Assembly: GCA_022792835.1 (NCBI GenBank)
Contig: JAAWBT010000027.1
Coordinates: forward strand, 1 to 32,985
Direction: 5' to 3'
DNA: 32,985 nucleotides
Source of the DNA: Lachnospiraceae bacterium
GTDB taxonomy: Bacteria; Bacillota; Clostridia; Lachnospirales; Lachnospiraceae
Below the pieces are notes generated by a model that saw only the letters and a list, made by a program, of their open reading frames with translations, was not told the origin of the DNA and searched no databases. How positions within the stretch are numbered: the first letter of the stretch is position 1; each line of letters begins with the position of its first letter. A program made the position numbers and the translations under genes. Of the stretch, positions 25,553-32,661 are shown piece by piece.

Positions 25553-26596
25553 ATGAAGAAAAGGATTTTGTGTGCACTGACAGCGATGGCTATGGCCGTC
25601 ACGCTCCTCGCAGGCTGCGGAGGTTCCGACGACAAGAAGACGGAAGCACAGACAAAGGAGCAGGCCAAGACAGAGGCGGCAGAAAAAGGGGCCGACGCGG
25701 TGACAGAGGCCGTCACGAAGGCGGATGAGGCTGGCGGCGACGGGAATTACACCATTGCCATGATCACCTACTCTCTGGCAGAGGAGTTCGGCGTTGATGT
25801 CATCGACGGCGCACAGGCAAAGGCCGACGAGCTTGGCGTGGAGCTGGTTTACATGGATCCTGCAGGTGACATGCAGAAAGACATTTCCATTATGGAAGAT
25901 TTGATCAGCCAGGGCGTGGATGCCATCTGCATCGCTCCTGTGGACGCAGACGCCATTGAGCCTTATATTGACCAGGCAAGAGCTGCCGGGATCGTGGTGG
26001 TCAACTGGGATATTGAGACTCAGGCTGAGGTGGATGCCAAGGTTTTAGACAACAACTCAGGCGGCGGAGCCATGGATGCAGATTACCTGGTGGAAAAAAT
26101 GGGCAAAGAAGGAAAGGTTCTGATCGTATCTGACCTGGAATCTGTGACCTCCACCTGGGAAAGAATCCTTGGTTTTGAAGACAGATTGAAAGAGATTGCT
26201 CCTGACATTGAGATCATCGAGCAGCTTTCCAGCGGCACCCGTGACACCCATCGTACAACTGTGGAGAACATGCTTCAGGCTCACACGGATATCACAGGCA
26301 TCTTCTGCCCGGATGGTGACCGTACTCTGGGCGCTTATGTGGCCTGTGAAGCCAATGACAGAAAGGATGTCCTGATTGTCGGCTATGATGCGACTCCTGA
26401 GCAGAAAGAGATCATGAAGAAAGACGGGGCGGAGTGCAACATGATCGCAGTGGTTGACCTCCATCCGAAGACTCTTGGCTCTGTATCCCTGGAGACGGCT
26501 TATAAAATCCTGGAAGGTGAGACTGTGGAAGCGGTACAGCAGTCTGAGATTTCTCTGATGACGGCAGAGGCAGTGGTAAACGGTACTTACGAATAA
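25553..26596 (+). CDS. Sugar-binding lipoprotein of the ABC importer, RbsB type
   Basis: 347 residues. A lipoprotein signal (MKKRILCALTAMAMAVTLLAGCGG) ends in the lipobox LAGC, so the mature protein would be tethered by its Cys to the outer face of the membrane. A Lys/Glu/Thr/Ala-rich linker follows, then a periplasmic-binding-protein type 1 domain: YTIAMITYSLAEEFGVDVIDGAQAKADELG, QGVDAICIAPVDADAIEPYIDQARAAGI, VVNWDIET, and VLIVGYDATPEQ. The pattern fits D-ribose/galactose-type binders; the ligand is unknown. The ATG at 25553 has AAAGGAGG before it; earlier in-frame starts would spoil the signal peptide. Confidence 0.93.
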   Translation: MKKRILCALTAMAMAVTLLAGCGGSDDKKTEAQTKEQAKTEAAEKGADAVTEAVTKADEAGGDGNYTIAMITYSLAEEFGVDVIDGAQAKADELGVELVYMDPAGDMQKDISIMEDLISQGVDAICIAPVDADAIEPYIDQARAAGIVVVNWDIETQAEVDAKVLDNNSGGGAMDADYLVEKMGKEGKVLIVSDLESVTSTWERILGFEDRLKEIAPDIEIIEQLSSGTRDTHRTTVENMLQAHTDITGIFCPDGDRTLGAYVACEANDRKDVLIVGYDATPEQKEIMKKDGAECNMIAVVDLHPKTLGSVSLETAYKILEGETVEAVQQSEISLMTAEAVVNGTYE

Positions 26597-26617
26597 AAGC
26601 CGGAGGCATATAAAAAG

Positions 26618-27472
26618 ATGAAGTTTTCTTTCCTGACGTATCAGTTTGCAAGATATCCTCTGGAATATTGTTTTCAGATGGCGAAGGAATATGGATTCGA
26701 CGGCGTGGAGGTCTGGGGAGCCAGACCCCACGCATATGCCTGGGACATGGATGAGGCCGCTGTCCGGGAAGTACTGGGATGGAAAAAACAGTATGGTGTG
26801 GAGATTTCCATGTTCACACCGGAGATTCTGGCCTACCCTTACAGCCTGACTTCCGCCAGCAAAAAGGAGCGGAAAGAAACGGCAGACTACCTGGTTCACA
26901 GTGTGGAGACGGCGGCTGCTCTTGGGACGGACAAAATGCAGATTACAGCCAAACATCCCGGTTACAGAAGAGACCGGGAGGAGGTCTGGGAAATCCTGAC
27001 AGAAGGCGTCGGGCTTCTCTGTAAACGGGCAGAAGCGGTGGGGGTAGACATTATCCTGGAGTCTCTGTCCCCCTCAGAGGGCAATACCATCACCTGTGCA
27101 GATGACATTGCAAGACTGCAGAAGCTTGTGGGAAGCAAGGCTCTCTGTACGATGATTGACGTGGTTCCGCCCTTCATCGCAAACGAACCCTATTCCGAGT
27201 ATTTTGACAAATTAAATGGGACGATGAAATACGTCCACATCTGCAACAGTGACGGGGCCACGGAGTTTCATTCTCAGCTGGATGATCCGGCCGGAGTGCT
27301 CCCCCTCGTGGATTTCATGAGGATTTTAAAGAGAAACAACTATGACGGCTGGTGCTCCACAGAGCTTCTGGCCCCTTATTTTAGAGACCCGGAGCTCTAC
27401 CTTTCTCAGTCCATGCGGGCCATTGAGAGGATTTGTGAGGAAGCCGGGATTGACAGAGAAACCTTTGCATAA
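26618..27472 (+). CDS. TIM-barrel sugar epimerase/isomerase, FrlC-like
   Basis: 284 residues of the xylose-isomerase-like TIM-barrel family. It follows E. coli FrlC, the fructoselysine/psicoselysine 3-epimerase, in YGFDGVEVWGARPHAYAWD, PEILAYPYS, IILESLSPSEGN, MIDVVPPFIANEP, YVHICNSDGATEFH and STELLAPYF. The metal ligands are E148, D181, H207 and E249. This is the third frl-like gene in the operon and is why I favour an Amadori-type substrate. GGAGG lies about 11 bases before the ATG. A 6-bp hairpin CGCAAC/GTTGCG (27476-27491) follows in the 50-base spacer before the aldolase gene. Confidence 0.87.
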   Translation: MKFSFLTYQFARYPLEYCFQMAKEYGFDGVEVWGARPHAYAWDMDEAAVREVLGWKKQYGVEISMFTPEILAYPYSLTSASKKERKETADYLVHSVETAAALGTDKMQITAKHPGYRRDREEVWEILTEGVGLLCKRAEAVGVDIILESLSPSEGNTITCADDIARLQKLVGSKALCTMIDVVPPFIANEPYSEYFDKLNGTMKYVHICNSDGATEFHSQLDDPAGVLPLVDFMRILKRNNYDGWCSTELLAPYFRDPELYLSQSMRAIERICEEAGIDRETFA

Positions 27473-27522
27473 TTACGCAACGATGGTTGCGCAAATTTGA
27501 ATTGTGCATATAGGAGGTATCT

Positions 27523-28209
27523 ATGAAAAAATTAACAGCAGAAACCTTTGCTCATATGGTTGACGGTGCGTGCATCGCAGCCACCATGTCATTTTCGTCC
27601 CAGCGGGATCTGGCAGAAGCGGCAAAGAAGTACGGATTCGCCCAGGTATACGGGTTTGCTTCTTACTATGATTATCTGCTGGAGGAACTGAAAGGAACAT
27701 CCACCGGCGTCGGCGGCGGGGTTGGTTCATCTCTCGGCGCAGGGACAGAGCGGACCGAAGTCAAGGTATTTGAGACAAAGACTTATATGGACCTTGGCTG
27801 TGACGAGATCGACATGTGGATGAACATTGCCGCACTGAAAAACAGTGAATTTGATTATGTTTTGAAAGACATTCAGGCCGTGCGGGCTGTGGTGCCAAAG
27901 GGCCATAACTTAAAAGTGATTATTGAGCCTGCAACCTTGACCGCAGAGCAGATTGAAACTGCCGTGAAGCTGGTGGCAGAGGGAGGCGCGGATTTTGTAA
28001 AGGCAGGGACAGGTTTTGTGGGACCTTGTACTCTGGAACATGCAAGACTTATGCTGCGGGCTGCGGACGGGAAAGTCAAGGTAAAAGTGTCCGGCGGCAT
28101 CAGAGAACTTTCCGTAGTCAAAGAAATGTATGATATGGGAGTTGACCGGTTTGGCATGGGTGTGGCCTCCTCAGAGAATATCATTCGTCTTTTAAAAGAA
28201 GAGGAGTAA
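27523..28209 (+). CDS. DeoC-family class I aldolase, divergent
   Basis: 228 residues of the deoxyribose-phosphate aldolase fold. The Schiff-base lysine is K160 in DFVKAGTGF, the second active-site lysine is K188 in VKVSGGIR, and the acid D97 is in DEIDMWMN. The phosphate loop GMGVASSENI is also conserved. However, the N-terminal IDHTLL-type motif is replaced by MVDGACIAATMSFSS, and the usual CVNP/VVGFPxG segments are changed to VYGFASYYDYL and VGSSLGAG. So the chemistry and phosphate binding look intact, while the pocket around the non-phosphate end has changed. It may cleave or make a different aldol than deoxyribose 5-phosphate (inference). A good site AGGAGG precedes the ATG. Confidence 0.88.
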   Translation: MKKLTAETFAHMVDGACIAATMSFSSQRDLAEAAKKYGFAQVYGFASYYDYLLEELKGTSTGVGGGVGSSLGAGTERTEVKVFETKTYMDLGCDEIDMWMNIAALKNSEFDYVLKDIQAVRAVVPKGHNLKVIIEPATLTAEQIETAVKLVAEGGADFVKAGTGFVGPCTLEHARLMLRAADGKVKVKVSGGIRELSVVKEMYDMGVDRFGMGVASSENIIRLLKEEE

Positions 28210-28218
28210 GCGGAAACT

Positions 28219-29733
28219 ATGATACCATGCATTCTAGCCCATGATCTTGGGACTTCCGGTAATAAGGCTTCTCTGTTTGGGACAGACGGAAGACTGGTAG
28301 ACAGTGCAGTTGTGTCCTACTCCCCCATATACCCGAAGAGGGGATGGGCGGAGGAAGATGCGGGGCAGTGGTGGTATGCAGTCTGCGAGGCGACGAAGGC
28401 AGTACTTAAAAGAAACCCAGAGGTTTCGGTGGAAGCAGTGGCAGTGTCCGGCCAGATGATGGGCTGCCTGCCCCTTGACAGGAACGGAAACCCTTTGGGA
28501 AACAGTCTGATCTGGTCTGATGCAAGGGCAGAGGCGGAATGTGAACGGATCACCGGGCGGGTGACCAGGGAGCGGTATAACCGAATCACCGGTCAGCCGC
28601 CCAGTGCATCTTACAGCCTTCCAAAGATCCTGTGGCAGAAAGAACATACGCCGGAGATCTATGAAAAAGCTTACAAGTATGTGCAGGCCAAAGATTTTAT
28701 CAATTTTATGTTGACAGGAAGGATTGTCACGGATCCGACGGATGCCGCCTACACCATTGCCTATGATATTGCAGAACAGGACTGGTCCGGTGAGATTCTG
28801 GAGTGCGCGGGCATTCCGAAATCCCTCTTCCCCGAGGTGGTTCCCTGTGAGACGATCGTCGGGAAGGTGACAAAAGAGGCATCCCTGTCCTGTGGGATCC
28901 CAGAAGGGACTCCTGTGGCAGCGGGAGCCGGAGACGGTTCTGCGGCCCATCTGGGAGCGGCCTGTGTGGAACCGGGAGACAGCTATCTGTGCCTTGGCAG
29001 TTCCACCTGGCTTGTGACACAGACGGACCGACTGATTCTGGATGGTGGGGGAAGACTGCAGTCAGAGCCTCATGTGATACCAAAACAGTACGTGTACCTG
29101 GGGACTATGCAGACAGGAGGACTGGCTCATTCCTGGGCAAAACATCATTTGTCCTCCCCGCCGCTTTCTTATTCGGAGATAGAGGACATGGTTTCAGAGA
29201 GCGGACCGGGGGCAGGAGGAATCTTATTTCTTCCTTATCTGATGGGAGAGCGCTCTCCCTGGTATGATCTGCGGGCCAGAGGAGCTTTTCTTGGCATTCA
29301 CCAGGAAACTTCTCAGGGAGATTTTTACCGGGCAGTCATGGAAGGGGTCGCTTTCAATCTAAAACTTTTGCTGAATGTGATTGAGCAGGATACAAAGGTG
29401 GAGGAGATTGTGCTGATCGGCGGAGGTGGAAAGAGCAGGGGATGGAGACAGATCCTTTCAGATGTGTTCCAGAAAAAGATATGCCTTCCGGCCAATGTGG
29501 AAGAGGGGACCAGCATAGGAGGCGCTCTGATTGCCGGTGTCGGGGTGGGAATCTTTCCGGATTATTCAGTGGCGAAGGAGTTTATGACCATTGAGGAGAC
29601 AGTCGATCCAAGCCCGGAGACAGGGGCATACTATGAAGAAATGGGCCGTATTTTTGAAGACTCTTACCATTCGTTAAAAGAGATCAGTCACAGGCTCAGC
29701 ACTTTGCCGGATGTCTGGCAGGGCCAGACGTAA
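28219..29733 (+). CDS. FGGY carbohydrate kinase, XylB-like
   Basis: 504 residues: N-terminal AHDLGTSGNKASLF, VSGQMMGCLPLD, WSDARAEAE, the putative catalytic Asp in AGAGDGSAAHLG, the FGGY signature region YLMGERSPWYDLRARGAFLGI, and LIGGGGKSRGWRQILSDVF. Closest to xylulokinases by memory, but substrate specificity in this family cannot be read by eye. It follows the DeoC-like gene by 9 bases and ends the operon, so it probably phosphorylates a ketose or polyol used by the same pathway. GAGGAG lies about 12 bases before the ATG, somewhat far. It differs clearly from the other FGGY kinase in the window (8582-10096). Confidence 0.9.
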   Translation: MIPCILAHDLGTSGNKASLFGTDGRLVDSAVVSYSPIYPKRGWAEEDAGQWWYAVCEATKAVLKRNPEVSVEAVAVSGQMMGCLPLDRNGNPLGNSLIWSDARAEAECERITGRVTRERYNRITGQPPSASYSLPKILWQKEHTPEIYEKAYKYVQAKDFINFMLTGRIVTDPTDAAYTIAYDIAEQDWSGEILECAGIPKSLFPEVVPCETIVGKVTKEASLSCGIPEGTPVAAGAGDGSAAHLGAACVEPGDSYLCLGSSTWLVTQTDRLILDGGGRLQSEPHVIPKQYVYLGTMQTGGLAHSWAKHHLSSPPLSYSEIEDMVSESGPGAGGILFLPYLMGERSPWYDLRARGAFLGIHQETSQGDFYRAVMEGVAFNLKLLLNVIEQDTKVEEIVLIGGGGKSRGWRQILSDVFQKKICLPANVEEGTSIGGALIAGVGVGIFPDYSVAKEFMTIEETVDPSPETGAYYEEMGRIFEDSYHSLKEISHRLSTLPDVWQGQT

Positions 29734-29757
29734 GAATGAATGAAAGAATAGAGAAAG

Positions 29758-29794
29758 CGGGGCTTTTGCATAATCTGCGGAAGCCCCGTTTGTG
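29758..29794. terminator. Bidirectional terminator between the sugar operon and gntR-type gene
   Basis: An 8-bp stem CGGGGCTT (29758-29765) / AAGCCCCG (29781-29788) is followed by tttgtg on the plus strand. On the minus strand it is followed by a pyrimidine-rich run (ctttctctattcttt), so it may serve both convergent transcripts. Confidence 0.7.
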
Positions 29795-29806
29795 ATGGAA
29801 TAGAAA

Positions 29807-30532
29807 TCAAAAATAAAACTTCATATTCTGCGTGTTGTAGAGCTGACTGGAGAGGAAGGACGGCGCACCGTCCAGGGCAGCATGGGAATCCCGGAACAGA
29901 AGAAGCGGAGTGCCGGATTTGATGTTCAATAGCTGGCACTCATGGGTACTGGGAAAGCAGGTCTCCAGAGTCCGTTCTGTCACTGTGAACTGGAAATTGT
30001 GTTTTTTTAAAATAACAAAAAGGGAGGCATTGAGATCCTCCTCGAATAGATAGGCAAAACTGGGCGGATAGTGGTTGGTCTCGATCATGGTAGGATTTCC
30101 GTCGACACTGCGCAGCCGTTTGGAACGGATGATCTTGGTCTGGGGATCAATCTGGAAATATTTTGCCTGCTTGTCAGTGGGAAAGACCCATTCAATGGAC
30201 AAAAGCTGGGTGAAAGGGGTTTTCCCCGCAAGGATGCAAGAGCGGTTGAAACCGATGGCATCATTGGCAGGCTGGGAAATGGAGGGCTGTGCGACAAAAG
30301 TGCCTTTTCCCTGAGAGCGGACAAGAAGTCCGTCGTCCACCATTTCTGCAATCGCTGTGCGGACGGTGATCCGGCTGACGCCGAATTCATGCATCAGGGT
30401 CAATTCAGAGGGAAGACGATCTCCTTCCTGAAGCTTTCCGCTGGTGATTTGTTCTTTTAAAATGTTTAATACCTGTTTGTACATTGGTATATTACTGTTT
30501 GGATTAATGAGAGCTGCATTGTTGCTGGCCAT
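29807..30532 (-). CDS. GntR-family (HutC/UTRA) transcriptional regulator, FrlR-like
   Basis: 241 residues: an N-terminal winged helix (about 15-85; IPMYKQVLNILKEQITSGKLQEGDRLPSE, SRITVRTAIAEMVDDGLLVRSQGKGTFV) and a C-terminal UTRA ligand domain (about 100-240) of the HutC/FrlR type, which binds sugar-phosphate-like effectors. A longer frame begins at 30574, but the promoter -10 box lies at 30576-30581, so transcription starts inside that extension. The ATG at 30532 with GAAAGGAAAAGA before it is therefore the start. It is convergent with the eight-gene sugar operon and probably its repressor, by position and family analogy with E. coli frlR. A palindrome inside its own promoter spacer suggests autoregulation. 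Confidence 0.92.
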   Translation of the reverse strand: MASNNAALINPNSNIPMYKQVLNILKEQITSGKLQEGDRLPSELTLMHEFGVSRITVRTAIAEMVDDGLLVRSQGKGTFVAQPSISQPANDAIGFNRSCILAGKTPFTQLLSIEWVFPTDKQAKYFQIDPQTKIIRSKRLRSVDGNPTMIETNHYPPSFAYLFEEDLNASLFVILKKHNFQFTVTERTLETCFPSTHECQLLNIKSGTPLLLFRDSHAALDGAPSFLSSQLYNTQNMKFYF

Positions 30533-30575
30533 GATTCTTTTCCTTTCTTTACCCTTAAGGGGTATCATTGTCAAT

Positions 30576-30604
30576 ATTATATCATCTTAGAACATTCTAT
30601 TCAA
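30576..30604 (-). promoter_or_regulatory. Promoter of the GntR regulator with an operator-like palindrome in its spacer
   Basis: On the minus strand TTGAAT (30599-30604) and TATAAT (30576-30581) are 17 bases apart. The spacer contains the inverted repeat TAGAA-CA-TTCTA (plus-strand reading, 30588-30599). Its core TAGAACA also occurs in the array at the sugar operon promoter, which supports one shared regulator. Confidence 0.7.
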
Positions 30605-30618
30605 GCGACAAAAGCCCT

Positions 30619-31467
30619 TTAATTCTGCCTCATGATCGCGTACATGGAGAGGAAGACGAAAAGGATTCCCAGAAAGGAGACCGGGGAAAAGGTATCGTGG
30701 TAAACCAAAATGCTTAAAATCAGGCTGGCTACCGGTTCCATGGTTGCGGCAAAAGCAGTTTTTGAGGCGCCGATCACCTGCAAGCCATGCATGATGCCCA
30801 TATAACCGAAACAGTTCATCAATCCGATGGTCAGAGTGAGAAATATGTCCAGTGGAGCAACTGGCAGGAGAGGGATCTGAAGAATGAGACAAAGGAACCC
30901 GAACAGCACGACAACTCCAAGAGAAAGAAACGTCATTTTGGTATACGGAGGAAGCTTGGCGAACCGGCTTTTCTCGTTGGAGATATCGTAAAAGGCATAA
31001 GTCGCAGCGGAGAGGAACGCCAGTAGGTATCCGGGAAGACGGCCTGCGAAGGTAAAGTTGGTGATACAAAGCATTCCCAAGAGGGAAAGTATACAGGCAG
31101 CCATCTTGCTTTTTGTGAAGGGCTGGCGAAAGAGGACACTCATGCAGACCACCACCAGGATCGGATAGGTAAAGTGGATCAGTGTGGCGGTACTGGTCTG
31201 AATGTAATGGTAGGAGAGGGTAAGCAACAGAGTGGTGAAGCCCATCCCCACTGCGCCGGTGAGGAACATGGAGGCTCTGAGAGAATATGAGGATTTCACA
31301 TGTTCTTTCCGGGCTGCCTGAAACATATAAACAACCAGACTGACAAGGAACAGCCAGAAGACGATATAAAAGGAAGAATATCCCTTTGTCTGCAGATATT
31401 TGATCATGACCGGTTCCAGACCAAACAGAAAGGAACCGAATAATACGGTAAAAAGCGCGAACGACAT
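30619..31467 (-). CDS. EamA/DMT family transporter
   Basis: 282 residues with about ten hydrophobic segments in two EamA repeats (LFGSFLFGLEPVMIKYLQTKGYSSFYIVFWLFLV; PGYLLAFLSAATYAFYDISNEKSRF), ending in the typical EPVASLILSILVYHDTFSPVSFLGILFVFLSMYAI. Members of this drug/metabolite family export amino acids, sugars or nucleobases; the substrate is unknown. AAGGAGC precedes the ATG. It follows the HAD phosphatase gene by 40 bases and shares its promoter. In this operon context it might export a by-product such as a dephosphorylated sugar or a released amine (speculative). No terminator lies before the GntR promoter. Confidence 0.9.
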   Translation of the reverse strand: MSFALFTVLFGSFLFGLEPVMIKYLQTKGYSSFYIVFWLFLVSLVVYMFQAARKEHVKSSYSLRASMFLTGAVGMGFTTLLLTLSYHYIQTSTATLIHFTYPILVVVCMSVLFRQPFTKSKMAACILSLLGMLCITNFTFAGRLPGYLLAFLSAATYAFYDISNEKSRFAKLPPYTKMTFLSLGVVVLFGFLCLILQIPLLPVAPLDIFLTLTIGLMNCFGYMGIMHGLQVIGASKTAFAATMEPVASLILSILVYHDTFSPVSFLGILFVFLSMYAIMRQN

Positions 31468-31507
31468 AAAAGCTCCTTATTCGTCAAGTAGTCAGATGGT
31501 CAGTACA

Positions 31508-32338
31508 CTAGGGCCCAGTGCCCCAAAGACGTTCAATGGCATGTGCAATCCCGTTTTCGTCGCAGCTTCCGGTGACAAGGTCTGCGTCGGCTTTTAGGGC
31601 CGGCGCGCCGTTTTCCATGGCGATACCCACGGCGGCATAATCGAGCATCGGTTTATCGTTCATGCCGTCGCCAAAGGCAGCCAGGTTTTCTCGGGAGAGA
31701 CCTAAAACGGTGAGCAGCTTTTCCAGGCCGAAAGCTTTGTCGATTCCTTCCGGCATGATTTCAAGAAAGTAGGGGGCGGACTGGGAGACGGTGCATAGTC
31801 CCTTTACCGCATCCCGGAGGCCGGATTCGCCCTCTGCTGCAATCTGTTCCGGTTCTCCGACCACAAGCACTTTGTTTACAGGAAAGGAAACTTCTTTGCG
31901 GAAGGAAGAAATCTGACGGACAGGAAGACGGCTTAATCCCGCTTCAAACAGGACATATTCGTTGGTGTCATCCAGGCATAAAATCTCCGATTCCGTATAC
32001 GTTACCGGGGAGAGGCCCAGGGAGAGTGCAGCGTCGGCGACAGCCCAGGCAGTTTCCTGCTTCATGGGCTGATCAAAGATGCGTCTGCCGTTTTTTAAGG
32101 AGACAATGGCCCCGCCGTTGAAGCCGAGCAGGTAACTGTCTGTCCCAGTGAGCGCAAGACTTTCGGCAACATGCCAGATTCCGTGGGGATGGCGTCCGGA
32201 GGCCAGGACGATGTGTACGCCGACCTGCTTCAGATGTTGGATGGCCAGGATTGTGGAGGGAAGCAGTTCCTTTTTGGAGTTTAAAAGTGTTCCGTCCAGG
32301 TCAAATGCAGATACATGGAGTTTACCGGTGTATTTCAT
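31508..32338 (-). CDS. Cof-type HAD-superfamily sugar phosphatase
   Basis: 276 residues of the HAD class IIB (Cof) family: motif I SAFDLDGTLLNSKKEL, motif II LASGRHPHG, the Lys of motif III in GIDKAFGLEKLL, and motif IV AAFGDGMNDKPMLDYAAVGIAMENG. The large C2B cap lies between motifs II and III. Such enzymes remove phosphate from sugar phosphates and other small molecules and often relieve sugar-phosphate stress. It heads a two-gene minus-strand unit with the EamA transporter. Its promoter shares the -10-plus-repeat layout of the sugar operon, so it is probably expressed with it. TTTGAGGAGATTCT precedes the ATG. Confidence 0.92.
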   Translation of the reverse strand: MKYTGKLHVSAFDLDGTLLNSKKELLPSTILAIQHLKQVGVHIVLASGRHPHGIWHVAESLALTGTDSYLLGFNGGAIVSLKNGRRIFDQPMKQETAWAVADAALSLGLSPVTYTESEILCLDDTNEYVLFEAGLSRLPVRQISSFRKEVSFPVNKVLVVGEPEQIAAEGESGLRDAVKGLCTVSQSAPYFLEIMPEGIDKAFGLEKLLTVLGLSRENLAAFGDGMNDKPMLDYAAVGIAMENGAPALKADADLVTGSCDENGIAHAIERLWGTGP

Positions 32339-32364
32339 AGAATCTCCTCAAATTCAAATCAAAT

Positions 32365-32394
32365 TGTTATAATATGTTATATAATGTTATAATA
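32365..32394 (-). promoter_or_regulatory. Phased operator-like repeats at the HAD phosphatase promoter
   Basis: Three 10-base repeats TGTTATAATA, TGTTATATAA and TGTTATAATA lie back to back (plus-strand reading). On the minus strand they read TATTATAACA / TTATATAACA / TATTATAACA beginning at the -10 box, the same arrangement as TATTATAACA / ATATAGAACA at the sugar operon. Confidence 0.65.
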
Positions 32395-32417
32395 TCATTC
32401 TGAGGAAGATTTGTAAA
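32389..32417 (-). promoter_or_regulatory. Promoter of the HAD-EamA unit
   Basis: On the minus strand TTTACA (32412-32417) and TATTAT (32389-32394) are 17 bases apart, about 50 bases before the HAD start. The -10 hexamer is identical to that of the sugar operon. Confidence 0.75.
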
Positions 32418-32496
32418 TAAGAATTTCGTAAAATTCGAAAAGTGCAGGAAGAACGGAAATCGTGAGTAGGGGATAGCAAATGAGATAATTTATTCA

Positions 32497-32540
32497 TAGG
32501 CGGCAGGAGGCACTTCCATGGTGTATAGGGGTGCCGCCTA
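32497..32540. repeat. Isolated inverted repeat, possible structured RNA or small mobile remnant
   Basis: A perfect 9-bp inverted repeat TAGGCGGCA (32497-32505) / TGCCGCCTA (32532-32540) encloses 26 bases. No T-run follows on either side, so it is not a standard terminator. Its G+C-rich stem stands out in A+T-rich surroundings. Function unknown. Confidence 0.6.
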
Positions 32541-32566
32541 AGTCTAAATAAGAGAAGTTAGGGAAA

Positions 32567-32595
32567 TTGAAAAAGCGTATGCGTTTATGTATAAT
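32567..32595 (+). promoter_or_regulatory. Sigma-A promoter of the GNAT remnant
   Basis: TTGAAA (32567-32572) and a perfect TATAAT (32590-32595) are 17 bases apart, about 65 bases before the ATG at 32662, which also has a GGAGG site. The promoter looks intact although the gene is broken. Confidence 0.75.
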
Positions 32596-32661
32596 TAAAG
32601 CTGAAAAGTAGACAGGGAAATTATTACAGAAGTTGTAAATCAAAGTTTGGAGGATATTAAG

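Larger units (their letters stand above)
32339..32661. other. A+T-rich intergenic stretch between HAD gene and broken acetyltransferase
   Basis: This 323-base spacer holds the HAD promoter and its phased repeats (32365-32417), an inverted repeat (32497-32540) and the promoter of the acetyltransferase remnant (32567-32595). From about 32400 onward the sequence is visibly richer in A+T than the rest of the window. No additional gene was seen in it. Confidence 0.7.

Noticed and set aside
26057-26956. A 299-codon minus-strand open frame across the binding-protein and FrlC-like genes
   Set aside because: It spans two well-supported sense genes and their spacer; no ribosome site or family match.
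28234-28950. A 238-codon minus-strand open frame opposite the XylB-like kinase
   Set aside because: It is antisense to conserved FGGY motifs and shows no domain.
27523-29733. Lsr-type AI-2 uptake and processing system
   Set aside because: An ABC importer, an aldolase and an FGGY kinase are present, but the aldolase is DeoC-type rather than LsrF-type. LsrG and LsrR are missing, and frl-like genes dominate.
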